This document shows positions 48,665 through 60,280 of a stretch of 64,000 nucleotides of DNA, one piece after another (position 1 is the first letter of the stretch; each line of letters opens with the position of its first letter). The position numbers were made by a program, and so were the translations under genes. A model generated the notes under the pieces. The model was not told the DNA's origin. It made no database searches and worked only from the letters and a program-made list of their open reading frames with translations. The stretch comes from Morella rubra (Eukaryota; Streptophyta; Magnoliopsida; Fagales; Myricaceae): NCBI GenBank assembly GCA_003952965.2, contig CM025849.1, positions 7,041,947-7,105,946 of the forward strand, in the 5' to 3' direction.

Positions 48665-49490
48665 TATATCCCCTTGTAAAAAAGAAAAAGGAGAAATACA
48701 ATTTGCACTCTTTGATTATAGTTATTTTAACACTTTGAAACACAATTTATTATTTTTGTCATATTTTACCCACTAAATATTAATATAAGAAACCCTCCGT
48801 TAAAATTTTCTACGCAAAATGACAATTTTATCCTCATAATTTGTTTGTTAGTAACCAAAAAAATTTATGAAAAAATTCATTGGAAGTCATGGGAAAAAAA
48901 AAAAAAAGCAACTAAACTCAAGCCTAGAGCAAATGGTTCATTCAAGGTGCTCCAACCTATTGGTTCGAATGCTTATAAAATTGACCTTCTAGGGGAATAT
49001 GGAGTTTCAACATGTAATGTCTCTGATCTTTCTCCATATCATAATGATTGAAGATGAATAGCAAGCCTCGAGGTCAAGTCTTTTCCAATGAGGGAGCCTG
49101 ACATAGGAGTGGTCAGCACCAAGACTCAAAATTCAAATTAATTTTGGGATTGATATGGTATCCAGTGCTTTCCCCACACATAAGAAGAAGAAGAAAAAAA
49201 AAAAAAAAAAGATTCCCCTTCCCCTCTCGCCAGCCCAAAAGAAGTAATCTCTTCCATTTCTGAACTTCGCAATGCAAATACAACAATTTTACAACCAACA
49301 CAATCTAAGGTACTATTCATCTAATCTAGTGTATCTAGCACTCATCCTATGGGGCTATATATAGCCACCATTGATTAGGTCAGCCGTTACACACTTGTTA
49401 TAGCTGTAACAGTCGACTCATTAAGACAATTGAAGAGTTGCCATGCATGTGGGCGCCTTTGTTTCTCAAGTATCTCTCGAGACAATTACA
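48665..49490. repeat. spacer with gypsy integrase relic and array flank
   Basis: Bases 48890-49051 (plus strand) read LKPRANGSFKVLQPIGSNAY then KIDLLGEYGVSTCNVSDLSP, the integrase C-terminal region of a Ty3/gypsy polyprotein; nothing else of that element remains. Bases 49085-49490 match the EG45 3' flank (compare 12050-12260 and 13090-13240). Confidence 0.6.
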
Positions 49491-50498
49491 CTACAAGAAA
49501 TAAGATTATAGGTGACAAATTTTTGGGTGTCAAACTAAATTTTGTTACCTAAAGTTACATTTCCCTAACAAGACATTAATTTCATCACCCAAAATCATCT
49601 AAGAACTCTTTTTCCATCTGGACAGGTCCAAAGATTGTTCGGACCGATTTGGTGTGTGACAAAATACAATTCGTTGTAAATGAGTGACAATTAGTATCGT
49701 CACAAATATTTCATATCCGTTTGGATAGGTCCAAAAACGGTTCAGACAGATATTTAGGTGACAAAATACAAATTGTTGTAAATGAGTGATAATTAGTATC
49801 GTCACAAAGTTTTCATCCATGTCCGGACAACTTTTTGAACACGTTCAAACCAACTTTAGGTAACGATAATGATCGTCACCTGTTAGTGACGCATTCAAAA
49901 TCGTCATGCATACTTAAAGTCGTCTGGACACCAACATGTACGTCCCAATGCCAAAAAGGATAATAACATCCGAATGCCAGAAAGTTGTCCGCACATGCAA
50001 GAATGCTTCTTCAAAGAATCGTGTGGTTCCACGTTGCACAATTTCACACACATGATGTCAATACTGTCAGGACAACCACCAGACCGTTCAGACGCTAGTA
50101 CGTAGGTTATGGAAGATTGTTGAATCTGCCTTAGATACGTATTTAATTAGGTTGACTTTGATTGGGCCACGTGTAAATCTAATCGTTGGAAATCGTTCGA
50201 ACGAGTCTCAGAAGCGTGCGGACGCTGAACTCGTAACTTAAAAACAGACAGAGTTGTCAAAATCACATTCTCACCCATTTCATTTTGATTTTCTCTCAAC
50301 CTTTTCTCTCCAACTTTATAAATTTTTTCAATATTTCGAGATCTATACTCACAAGCTCAAGTAATACCTTCTTCGTGCCTCTATATTTCAGTTTTTATGC
50401 ATTTTTGATTGTTTTTTGGTGGATAATATGGTTGTTTCAATTTTGTGTTCATCGAAGCCTTGTCCGAACGGTTTTCAACCTGTTCGAACGGGCTTATA
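49491..50498. mobile_element. CACTA-type left-end fragment
   Basis: It begins CACTACAAGAAATAAGATTA, a classic CACTA (En/Spm) terminus, with subterminal GTGACAAA/TCGTCAC words. Two related units of about 100-110 bp lie at 49620-49815, and the words GGACAGGTCCAAA and GTTCGAAC recur. No matching right terminus was found before the array flank resumes at about 50499, so it is truncated. Confidence 0.6.
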
Positions 50499-50780
50499 TG
50501 ATAATTATATTTTGCCTGCGCTTTACAATTAGATAAAAGAGATGGGTTGGGCTGGGTTGAAAGAAAAGCTATTTTGGATCTACTAGAAAAGGTGCCCCAA
50601 ACTTGGATTCTCTAGCTATTCCTTCGAATCTATCTGCAGACTTGCAATCCTTGTGCTCTCTAATCTTGTCTCAGGCAGTATGCACAAGGGATGAGATCAT
50701 TAGTAAGAGCCTTGAAAGCATATCTTGTTGTGCATCTAATGATTTGCAAGAGAGAAAGAACAAGAAACATTAATTTATGT
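50499..50780. repeat. EG45 3'-flank segment trapped between CACTA pieces
   Basis: About 280 bp match 590-870 and 43905-44185. The segment lies in the expected order and orientation relative to the flanks at 49490 and 54114. Confidence 0.75.
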
Positions 50781-51540
50781 CACCACAAGTCAAATTTCGT
50801 CATTAATTTATGTCCTTTAGTGATAAAAAAATTTTCGTCATAGGGCTCCGTCAACAAGAGTGTCACAAAAAAATTTTGGGACAACTTTAAATTTCATCCC
50901 AAAGAACTTTTAGTGACGAAATTTTGTCCATCACAAAGACTTTTATTGACAAAATATTTCGTCACGAAAGTACCCGCTTGATCTTCAATTTCATCACAAA
51001 CTTTTAGTGACGAATTTGTTTCCATCACAATAACATTTCGTAACAAATATTTCATCACAAAAGTTGGCGATCGATCATCAATTTCATCACCAAAATGTTT
51101 AGTGACGATATTGTTTCCATCACAATAACTTTTGTCAATTTCATCACAAAAACTTTTAGTGACAAAATTGTTTCAGTTTCAATAACTTTTTATGGCAAAA
51201 CATTTTATGAATTGTCACAAAAAAAAAATAGTGACTAAATTTGTTCAGTCGCAATAACTTTTGACGACAAAATTTCATTATGAAATAAGCAATCAATTTC
51301 ATAGACGATAGAACGACTGTTGTAGGCGATGGAACGGTCTATTTGATGATTAAACGTCCATGCATAGGGTATTCATTTGAAAATATAAAATTAAAATTAA
51401 AACTATAATGGAAGAAATTATTGATTTAATACAAATAAAATACAAAAATTCATTATGGTTTTACATCTATACATTCAAAAAATTAAATTAACAGTCAAAA
51501 TAAAACATAAAAAAATATGCGAATTCATTTTTTTATCTGC

Positions 51541-52163
51541 CTACGAGATCCCGAGTGTTGTGGCATTCATCTCAACTTGTCTCACTCTAAAATCTTCAGA
51601 AGCTTCTTCTGCAGACGGGTGAGGCGACTGAAGGTTCCCATGAGTCTGACACGCCTTTATCATCTTACAATGTTCAGCTTCATCATCTCGAATGTTCAGG
51701 AATACATCGTAGAAATTCTATGAAGAAAACAAACAAGAATTTAACAAAAGCAAAACAATCTTTTGATTAGCAATCATACGAGTTTTCATCTTAGTGTTTC
51801 ATGTTGGTCTTAAGAATAAAAACAAAACTGGAACATAAGAGGAAAACTAATGCCAGACTTATCAGCCTTTCTTGGTACTCAAGATATATTGTTGTAGCTA
51901 GATAAGCAATTATAGTGGACTATGAAACCTAAAACAACTACTGATTTTGAATCCTACCTATTTTAGGCCTTCGAGTATTGGGAACTCTGGCAGTTTGAAA
52001 TTCATCTGCACAGAATGCAGAGGAAATGTCATAGCCTATAAAAGATTTCAGAAGACAGAACAAAAGCGTGCAAAGTGAACACCTACCAAACTATGTACAA
52101 ATCATCTCCAGTGTAGTAGTATTTCACAGCAATCTCTGGTGCGGGTAATTTTTCCAACTCCCC
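51541..52163 (-). pseudogene. plastid terminal oxidase (IMMUTANS-type) C-terminal exon fragments
   Basis: Three exon pieces in order on the minus strand: 52087-52163 (LEKLPAPEIAVKYYYTGDDL), 51958-52005 (DEFQTARVPNTRRPK) and 51541-51717 (FYDVFLNIRDDEAEHCKMIK, then ACQTHGNLQSPH). The NIRDDEAEH motif supplies iron ligands of the di-iron oxidase family. The order and introns match the gene's 3' end. An extra Tyr codon, one extra base near 52093 and an acceptor shift before the last exon break the frame. The upstream exons are absent. It is best explained as a fragment captured by the CACTA-like element. Confidence 0.82.
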
Positions 52164-53015
52164 TTCAAAGAAACAAAGAGAACACACCATCAGAATGACT
52201 GAACATAAGAGGGAATACACTAGTGGTCTGTCACTCTAGTTGAATCCCTTGGCCTAACTGAGATCTCGATAACTCCATGCACCAGGACTCAGGTTAGGAC
52301 TAAGTGGTAGTATTAGGAGTTATACGACCTATAGTTCAGATCTAACAAAATAATTATAAGCAAGAAAATTATTTTCGGCTGGTAGTGAATACTTTGGAGC
52401 CCATAATACGTGTGATTGCAAGTGCAATCAAGCCAAGATTGTCAATGTTACAACACTCGCCTCACCAATTTTATAGATATCAGCTCTGCAGATGACGGCA
52501 AACATGTAGGGCACTTATAGCAGAATAAAAATGAAGCATTTTGACTTCCTAATTTTAAACACTCAACGCACCTCAAAGAGTGCTGAAAATTCTTGCAACT
52601 AACACTACCAAGAGTTGCAAACATCAAGAAACTAAAGAGAGATTTCACATTGGAGGCAGGAAATCTACCAGTTCGCAACCTGGGAAAAAATTTATCAAGG
52701 CAAAAGGAAAGTTCCAGACCCACCACAGCATCAGCATCAGTGACTAAGAAATCACCCTAAATTCAAAAGGAAATCTCAACATTTAGCTGCACTATATTTG
52801 AAGTGGCTCACACCCTCATGTCATGTGAGATAACTCATATAAGAATGATGACAAATTGGTTGCTCACATTGAACCCTAATTCTGTTTCAGCACTTCCATT
52901 ATACTATATAAATCCTAACAACATTTATCTGCGTCATTTAATTGAACATATGAGCAGAAATTACAGTCTAAATCCCCCGATTAAACAGAGGATAAGATTT
53001 GGTTTGAAGACATGC

Positions 53016-53165
53016 CTCTATCTGCCTTCGAGTTTTTGCGAAATCTAGAGGACAGGTAGCAGCAGCAGCAAAGCTCCCTGCCACAAAAGCAGCAGAAAAA
53101 TTTGCACCAAACACACCGATTGCATTGGGTTCATCTCCCACCAGACCAAGGAGTTTTCTCCAAAT
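53016..53165 (-). pseudogene. MTM1-like mitochondrial carrier exon fragment
   Basis: One 150-bp exon on the minus strand reads IWRKLLGLVGDEPNAIGVFG, then ANFSAAFVAGSFAAAATCPL, then DFAKTRRQIE. This carries the P-x-D-x-x-K/R carrier signature (PLDFAKTR) and resembles plant MTM1/SLC25A39-type carriers. The acceptor AG is present, but the donor is GC (GAG|GCATGT) rather than GT. The neighbouring sequence 53280-53715 looks like a GC/GA-rich 5' leader. Lone exon; no product expected. Confidence 0.75.
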
Positions 53166-54113
53166 CTGTGCAAATAAAAAGACTATAACAATCAAACAGG
53201 CACCCAACCCCAGATACGCATGTAACAAACAGTTTGAAGAATACAACATTACTAGTTCAAGAGTTGACCAACAGATTGCAGAGGAACTCCCAAATCATAC
53301 CGTCGTCAAAACCCTAAAATCTTGAATCAACAAACCCTAAAGCAAAGATAGCTAGCTGATTGTCTAAATTCTAGCTAGGGAAAACAAATCATACCTGATA
53401 AAGCACAAAGAGAGTCTATAAAATTCCAGCGATGGGAAGGGCAGGACGCGAGAGAAAGAGAGGGGAATCGGGAAAAACTGAGAGAGCGAGACAGCGAGAG
53501 AAGAGTTCGGCGAGAGAGGGACATAGCGTCAGGCGGTAGCTGGTGGTGAGACGGCCGAGGGCAGAGTACTCGGTGTGAGAGAGACAGAAAGCGAAAGAAG
53601 GCTGCGGGTGGTGGCTGGTCGGGAGATTGGAGAGAGAGAGAGAAAGGACAACAGAGGCAGAAGCTCATGCCAAGAAAAACCCAAGAAAAACCCAGCGATC
53701 AAACATCTCTTCATAAAAGTAGTGCTAGGCTGAATCCAATCACTCGTCTAATTTGACGACGGAACTTGTGTTCGCGATTGGCGATCGATCGTGTAAAAAA
53801 TTATATAGTTCTCTTCGTCACTAATAGTCGTTCGTGTGATATCTTTTGTGACGATCTAACGTTCATGTAGTTTTTTTATTTTTTAAATTTTTTTAGTGAC
53901 GAAATTGTCGTCATAATAAGTTGACTTTTAGTGACCAAATCTGAATTCCGTCACGAATAATGAATGTTGTGACAAAATGGGTGACGAACTCAATTTTCAT
54001 CACTAAAAACCGACTTTTAGTGACGAAAAAAAAATCATCACAAAAAAGTTGACTTTTAGTGAGCAAATAGTTTCGTAACCAATTTCTTCACTAAATGTCA
54101 AAATTCTAGTAGT

Positions 54114-54265
54114 GAATTAGTTGTTGAAATACTCCATTAATCTGCAATAATAGGGATACAAAGACAATGAGTTGGTTCATATTTCCTTCTTAATTTTCTC
54201 TCGACAGTCATGAGCTCCAGAGGAATGCCCATTAACTGATGAGACTTATACATATATATCAGTTA
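54114..54265. repeat. 3' flank of EG45-like copy 5
   Basis: It matches 870-1020 (TTGTTGAAATACTCCATTAA, then CAGTCATGAGCTCC). Confidence 0.7.
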
Positions 54266-54983
54266 CTAGTAATATTCCTCGTAGTGATAGTGGATCTTGA
54301 TTTTTCCAGCACTTAGACTGGCAATCGAAGCGAAAGCCTCTCGGGAAAGATTGATGGTTGAAATGCAATTCGGGCAATGATCAACAATCGGAACAACAAC
54401 AAGGCCCGGTGTGTAAGGTGGGGTAGTACACGGATTTGGTGCGAGGTTTGTGCCTCCAATGCATTTGACTGAAATCCATCTCCCACATACTGACCCATTT
54501 CTCCATATGGCTTCGCTTGCTGCAGCAACCCAGCGACCATTGTCTTCATGCCCAGAACATACAGTGGCTGCCAAGAGATCACAATGACCGTTACTTCTTT
54601 TTTTCTTCGCAACTATACTTCATTTATTAAAATCCATGAAAAAGAGCAGCAAGTACATACAGAGTCACGCCTAAAGAGCCAATCAAAAAACCTAAATGGA
54701 CCAAAGGTCCTACATTAATAAGAGGATCCAAAAATCCGGTAGCAGCAATAAACGTCGAGATCATAAACAACTACAAAGGTTGTAAGGCAACCACAAACAT
54801 GCCAAAAGGACCGGGATAGAAACTGACCTCAGAGGCTGGTTCACAACATAAATAGGAAAAGACCACAAGAGTATGAGACAATACAAACAAAAAAGGACCA
54901 CAAGGGTCCGAACAGACCGTCGCTCAAATAAAGGTTTATTACTTCATAATGGGTCATACATGCAACGTAAGTTTTTCTTTAAA

Positions 54984-55375
54984 GGTTTAATTAGTCTACT
55001 AGTCTCTAACGTATGGCCGAATCTTAGGAATCCTTCATGTCCTAAATGGTCATTCCGTTAACTCTGTTGGCTCTATTAACGGAATAAATCTTATATTACT
55101 AATGGGGACACATCACCAACTCCATATTGGATAGATTTTTTTTTGTTAAGACAATGCACCCCGAGTGACTTGGAGCCTCGTAGCTGCTTGTGATTTGTAG
55201 TGATGTGTCTCTGTTAGTCAAGTGATATTTATTCCGTTAAAGGGGCCAACCGAGTCGATAGAATGACCACTCTAAGACACAAATGATTCCTTAAGGACTA
55301 GTTTAAGATGAAATAAGTCTTAGAGACCAATTGGAGATTCGACCATATTCCAAGAACTAGCATACTAATTAAGTC
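54984..55375. mobile_element. MULE-type MITE in the intron of copy 5
   Basis: The 392-bp element has ends GGTTTAATTAGTCTACTAGT and, reverse complemented, GACTTAATTAGTATGCTAGT. An exact 9-bp duplication TTCTTTAAA lies at 54975-54983 and 55376-55384. All other copies read TTCTTTAAATAACG or similar here without interruption. Confidence 0.88.
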
Positions 55376-55423
55376 TTCTTTAAATAACGAAAATGAAAGA
55401 AACACTTTGAATAAATTAAAAAA

Positions 55424-55944
55424 TCGATTAAATGCATCTCATACATCTGCGGTACGTTTAAGTTGCATATATGCCCCTTTGGTAAAGAAAGTAGTTTTAA
55501 TACCCTTGGGGTAATATTTCTGTCAACAAAATACCCCTCCGTCCAACTTCTTATTTAAAAAACTAAAGAGAAGTGGTGAAGTGGTATACCTCAACACGTC
55601 TGCACGAATAAAAATGTGCTACGCGTCATCTGGGCCCACTTTCACCATTTCATATGCCCAATCAACTCAAATGCCACACCATTTAAAAAAAAAAATCAAA
55701 ACCAAATTCAGGATAAGCTGAAGTGGCATTTGAGTTGATTGGGCATATGACGTGATGAAAGTGGGCCCAAATGACATGCGAGGCATTTTTATTCATGCAA
55801 ACATGTTGAGAAATGCCACTTCACCACTTCCCATTGATTTTTTAAATGGGAAGTGGACGAAGAGGTATTTTGTTAACAGAATATTATTCGGGGGTATTAA
55901 AATAACTTTCTTTACTAGGGAGACATATTAGCAACTTAAGCCTA
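55424..55944. mobile_element. MITE in the intron of copy 5, same as in copy 4
   Basis: It belongs to the same family as 45062-45632 and sits at the same intron position (start TCGATTAAATGCATC, end GCAACTTAAGCCTA). The shared position in copies 4 and 5 only implies that they derive from one insertion-bearing ancestor. Confidence 0.82.
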
Positions 55945-56296
55945 AAAATAAAAAGAAAACCCTTTATTTCAATCTTCCTAACCATTATCCTTTAAAAACC
56001 CCACTTTCCCCAGACAAAATGTAGGTTTATGTTAACTTTCTCGAAGCTCTTGAATTGGTTAAAAAAAAAAAGCGACATAATTCTCGCCGAATTGATAATA
56101 TTGTTAAAGTCATAGGACACTTACCTGAATGAGAATAATTAATGTATATGCACAGAGTAACAAAGAGATATAATCTTACGGACATAGGTGGATCATAGTA
56201 GGTTGTTGTATCTTCCTCCCCATATACTGTAACCGAGTGGAGGCATACGACTGCTCCCATGGCCACCATTAGAATCCACATGATATCAACTCGCAT

Positions 56297-56935
56297 GATG
56301 CCTTCTCGTGGTACAATGTTGAAGCTTGCTTTCCTTTTTATATCTGAAAAAAAAAATCCAAAATGGCTTCCTATGACTTGAAAGAACAACCCGAATTCAT
56401 ATATATACGATGACATTTTGTTTGGATGAACAATTTTACCTCTACGCCGAGATGACTTTTAGAGAAGAGAAAGGTCAAGGAGTGAACATTTTTAGACAAT
56501 TGAAAAGGCAGAGAGAAGTGAAAGGTCAAGGACTTTTAGACAACTTAAAGGTAGGAGTTTCATATGTTCAACTTCTAAGGCAAGCTATATCCATTTAAAA
56601 AAAAAAATCATTTTGCACTCTTGACACTTTGTACTCCAGTATATTATTTTAATCATTTTGTACCTAATAATTATTGATTTTATTAATATTTTTTTGTACG
56701 AAATGATAATTTTATCTCCAAAATTTGTTTGATCATGACCATTTTACGATAGAAAAAAATCGTAATTTTAAATGGTAAAAAATTAATTTCCATCAAAATT
56801 GATGAAAATTTTGAACGAAGAGTGCAAAACATCTATACCTTATCATTGCAATATATATATAAAAAAAATAGTTGAGGGTGACAAAAAAAAAAAAAATAGG
56901 TGTCTGAAATTAATTCTTGGTTGTTGTAATGCGAC
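56297..56935. repeat. upstream flank of copy 5
   Basis: No gene is seen here. EG45 5' flank, then the AT-rich spacer also present at 34910-35170 and 46410-46680. Confidence 0.6.
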
Positions 56936-57386
56936 TAGGGCTACACACCGCAAAACCGGATTGCAGACCCAACCCGACCCGACCTGACCAGACAGCAAAA
57001 TCGGACCGACCGGATTTGAAAAATTGGTTATTTTCGATCTGGACCGGACTAGACTAGATTTATTAATTTAAATAATAAATTTTTTTTAAAATTTTTTTAA
57101 TACAAACTTTAAACTTAAAAAAAAAAACCCTAAGTCAAAACTATGTGTTTTGACACCCTCCCTAGTCCTTTGAGTCCCTTCCGACCTTCCCCCTTTGAAA
57201 TTAAGTCCTCCATTTCCCCTTATTTACGAAAAAAAAATAATTAAAAAAAAAGTTAGGCAAAAAAAATAAAAATTTAGGAAAAAAAATTAAACTGAACCGG
57301 ACCACTTATAAGTGGTCCAGTCCGGTCCTTCATTTTAGGTACAACCGAAAATCCGGTCCGACCGGATTTCCGGTTGTGCAACCCTA
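56936..57386. mobile_element. hAT-type MITE
   Basis: The 451-bp element has ends TAGGGCTACACACCGCAAAA and, reverse complemented, TAGGGTTGCACAACCGGAAA. An exact 8-bp duplication AATGCGAC lies at 56928-56935 and 57387-57394. The inside is rich in CCGGACC/GGTCCGG words, including a hairpin at ACCACTTATAAGTGGT (57301-57316). Confidence 0.88.
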
Positions 57387-57394
57387 AATGCGAC

Positions 57395-58490
57395 AAAAAT
57401 AGTATATGAGGGTACAAAGTATCAAGACATCCACAATTGAAGTGTGTGAAATGTATTTATCCAAAAAAAACTAGAGAATGCCCCTCCAAGACAAAATTAT
57501 TAAAAATATATATATAAATAAAAAGGAATTTTATAAAATAAAAATTGAATTTGAAAGTTGCATATGATAGTTTTATATTCTTCTATTTATAGGCCAAGTG
57601 AGCACTTCTCCCTTAGTTGGTTAACGGAAATTGAACTGCGGAAACTAATTTTATCGTAAAAGTATACCTCAAGCACCTTCAAGTTGAAATCAATACCTTA
57701 GGAACTAAATATTAAAATTTTGAGAAAAAATTTTCATGCCACACCACAGCTTACGATTGGCCCTAAGATGACATTTAAAATTTGCGTGAACACGATTCCA
57801 TCCATTGGCTAACAACAATTGTACAGAGGATTGATTTGTCTCAAATACTTGCCTCAAGGACCCAATGGTTGAAATTGAAACCTGAGGGCATAAATTATCA
57901 AAAGTGTAAACTACAGGGGCATGTACGGTAATTAAGTCTTTTATGTAATTACGTGAATTATTAAGTGTCAAACATCAAAAAAATATTTTCTTGAAAATAT
58001 TTTAAAAGAATCGCCAAACACTGAAAAGGAAAAAAATTTCTCGAAAACATTTCAATGAAATTTTGTTATCTAAATAATAGTTTTACAAGCAAACAAACAA
58101 ACCATAAATTATATATGATATAAAATCTGATGATCAATAAGAGTTTGTGGGTAGATTTCCTACGATTTCATTTATGTAAGATTCATGACACCTCGAATAT
58201 TGCTTCTCATCTCAATGAATATTGCTTCTCATCATTTAGGTGATAAATTAGGCAATGATATAAACTTAGTAAGAGCCTTGAAAGCATATATCTTGTTTGC
58301 ATCTAAATACAAGAGAGAAAGCACAAGAAACATTAATTTATATATCTTAGTTGTTGAAATACTCCATTAATCTGCAATAAAAAGGATCCATAGACAGTCG
58401 GTTGGTTCATATTTCCTTCTTAATTTCCTCTCGACAGTCATGAGCTCCCAAAGGAGTGCCCAGTAACTGATGAGACCACATATATATCAG
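57395..58490. repeat. spacer with ZIFL 3'-flank copy and 3' flank of copy 6
   Basis: No gene is seen here. Bases 57535-57685 are the uninterrupted counterpart of 6060-6220. Bases 57690-58090 are AT-rich and unassigned. Bases 58100-58260 match 61310-61450 (ZIFL downstream). Bases 58265-58490 match the EG45 3' flank. Confidence 0.6.
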
Positions 58491-59580
58491 TTACCAGGGT
58501 ACTACTTCCTCATAGCGGATCTTGATTTTTCCTGCACTTAGGGCAATCAAAGCGAAAGCATCTCGGGAAAGATTGATGCGAGGTTTTGTGCCTCCAATGC
58601 ATTGGGCAATGATCAACAATCGGAACAATAATATCGACGTCATTAGCTGGGGTACTACTACATGGATTTGGTGCGAGGTTTGTGCCTCCAATGCATTGGA
58701 CTGAAATCCATGTCCCACATACCGACCCATTCTTCCATATGGCTTCGCTTGCTGCAGCAACCCAGCGAGTCTTGTCTTCATACCCAAAACATGCAGAGGC
58801 TGCCAAGAGACAATGATCGTTACTTCTTCTGTTTTTTTTTTTTTGTTTCCTAGGCAACTATACTTCATTTATCAAAATCCAAGAAAAGAAACAATAAGTA
58901 CATATTGAATCACGTCTAGAGAGCAAGTCAAAAAAAACTAAACGGATCAAAGGTCCTACAATATAAGCGGATCCAAAGATCCAGTAACAGCAACATGCAT
59001 CGGGATCATAAACAACCACAAAAGGGTCGGGTCACAACACGAACAAAAAAAGACCACAAAAATTGGGACAACACAAATAAAAAAGGACCACAAGGGTCCA
59101 AACTGACCGTTGCTTAAATAAAGGTTTGTGACTTCTTAATGGGTCATTCATGTTGCAATGTAAGTTATTCTTTAAATAACGAAAATGAAAGAAATAGTCC
59201 GAGTAGATTAAAATTAAAGTAGACAAATAAAAAAAAAAAAACCCTTATTTCAATCTTCACCAACCATTATCCTTTAAAAAACCCACTTTCACCAAACAAG
59301 AAGTGGGTTTATGTTAACTTTCTCCTGATGCTCTTGAATTGGTGGAAAAAAAAAAAACGACATAATTCTCGTCAACTGATAATATTGTTGAAGTATGGGA
59401 CACATACCTGAATGAGAATAATTAATGTATATGCACAGAGTAACAAAAAGATATAATCTTACGGACATAGGGTGGATCATAGTAGGTTGCTGTATCTTCC
59501 TCCCCATATATTATAACCGAGTGAAGGCAAACAACTGCTACCACGGCCACCAATAGAATCCGCATGATATCAACTCGCAT
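58491..59580 (-). pseudogene. EG45-like copy 6, templated insertion and frameshift
   Basis: Exon 1 (59463-59580) is open: MRVDIMRILLVAVVAVVC, GEEDTATYYDPPYV, good donor. Exon 2 (58491-58799) starts well (PSACFGYEDKTRWVAAASEA, SVCGTW, VQCIGGT, NPCSSTP). The segment encoding CPKCSST is then replaced by about 26 bases that copy the nearby TGTGCCTCCAATGCATTGG stretch, with one extra base. The frame is lost and the last barrel strand is out of register. A 3-base deletion lies in the ASLSAGK region. Its tail, YEEVVPW, is shared with copy 2. Confidence 0.8.
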
Positions 59581-60280
59581 GATATCTTCTCGTAGTACAA
59601 TGATGAAGCTTCCTTTCCTTTTTATATCTGAAAATCCCCCAAAAAAAAACCGAAAAGGTTTCCTATGACTTGAAAGAACAATCAAATTCACATATATATG
59701 TATTCGATTAATTTTTGGGTTATATATTCACCGTCTCAAAGTATAATCCAATTGTGACATTGTTTTATTACGGTGACATTTTGTTTGGATGAACAATTTT
59801 ACCTCTACGCCAAGATGATTTTTAGAGAAAGAAAAGGTCAAGGAACATTTTTAGAAACTGAAAAGGTAGAGAGAAGTGAAAGGTCAAGAACTTTTAGACA
59901 ACTTAAAGGCAGGAGTTTCATATGTTTGATCTTCTGTGTCAAGCTCTATCAATTTAAAAAATAAATAAATAAATAAATATATATATATATATATATATAC
60001 ATTTTGCACTCAGAGAAAAATCCTAATTTTAAATGCTAAAAAATTAATTTATATCAACATGGACGAGTTTCATATGTTTGATCTTCTGTGTCAAGCTCTA
60101 TCAATTTAAAAAATATATGTACATACATACATATATATATATATACATTTTGCACTCAGAGAAAAATCCTAATTTTAAATGCTAAAAAATTAATTTATAT
60201 CAACATGGACGAAAAATTAGAATCAATTGTCACATTGTGTTATATATGGTGAAACATTTACAGTGACATCTTGTCTAGAT
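59581..60280. repeat. upstream flank of copy 6 with a local tandem duplication
   Basis: No gene is seen here. EG45 5' flank to about 59950. Two adjacent copies of about 150 bp follow (59912-60063 and 60064-60212), both running from GAGTTTCATATGTTTGATCT to TATATCAACATGGACGA. They include AT microsatellites (59980-59999 and 60132-60145). Confidence 0.75.

Larger units (their letters stand above)
50781..54113. mobile_element. CACTA-like element carrying host exon fragments
   Basis: The left end is CACCACAAGTCAAATTTCGTC and the right end, reverse complemented, CACTACTAGAATTTTGACA. Arrays of the subterminal word TTTTAGTGACGA(A) in both orientations occur at 50810-51280 and 53880-54100, as expected for En/Spm-type elements. 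No transposase was seen. The interior (51540-53720) carries minus-strand exon fragments of a plastid terminal oxidase and a mitochondrial carrier. The target duplication is not clear. Confidence 0.72.
54266..56296 (-). pseudogene. EG45-like copy 5, one-base deletion in exon 1
   Basis: Exon 2 (54266-54567) is open throughout and keeps the barrel: ATVCSG start, SVCGRW, VKCIGGT, NPCTTPPYTPG, DHCPNC, ending AGKIKIHYHYEEYY. Its loop and tail are longer than in the other copies. Exon 1 (56180-56296) is 117 rather than 118 bases. One C is missing from GATCCACC-TATGTCC, so the splice joins out of frame (YYDPPMS). As written, the gene gives no barrel domain. A single-base assembly error would make it functional, so this call depends on that base. 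The intron contains two insertions (54984-55375 and 55424-55944). Confidence 0.75.

Noticed and set aside
53375..53715. Ser/Leu-rich open frames near the MTM1 fragment
   Set aside because: They come from GA/CT-rich sequence typical of a 5' leader, and two overlapping frames are equally open.
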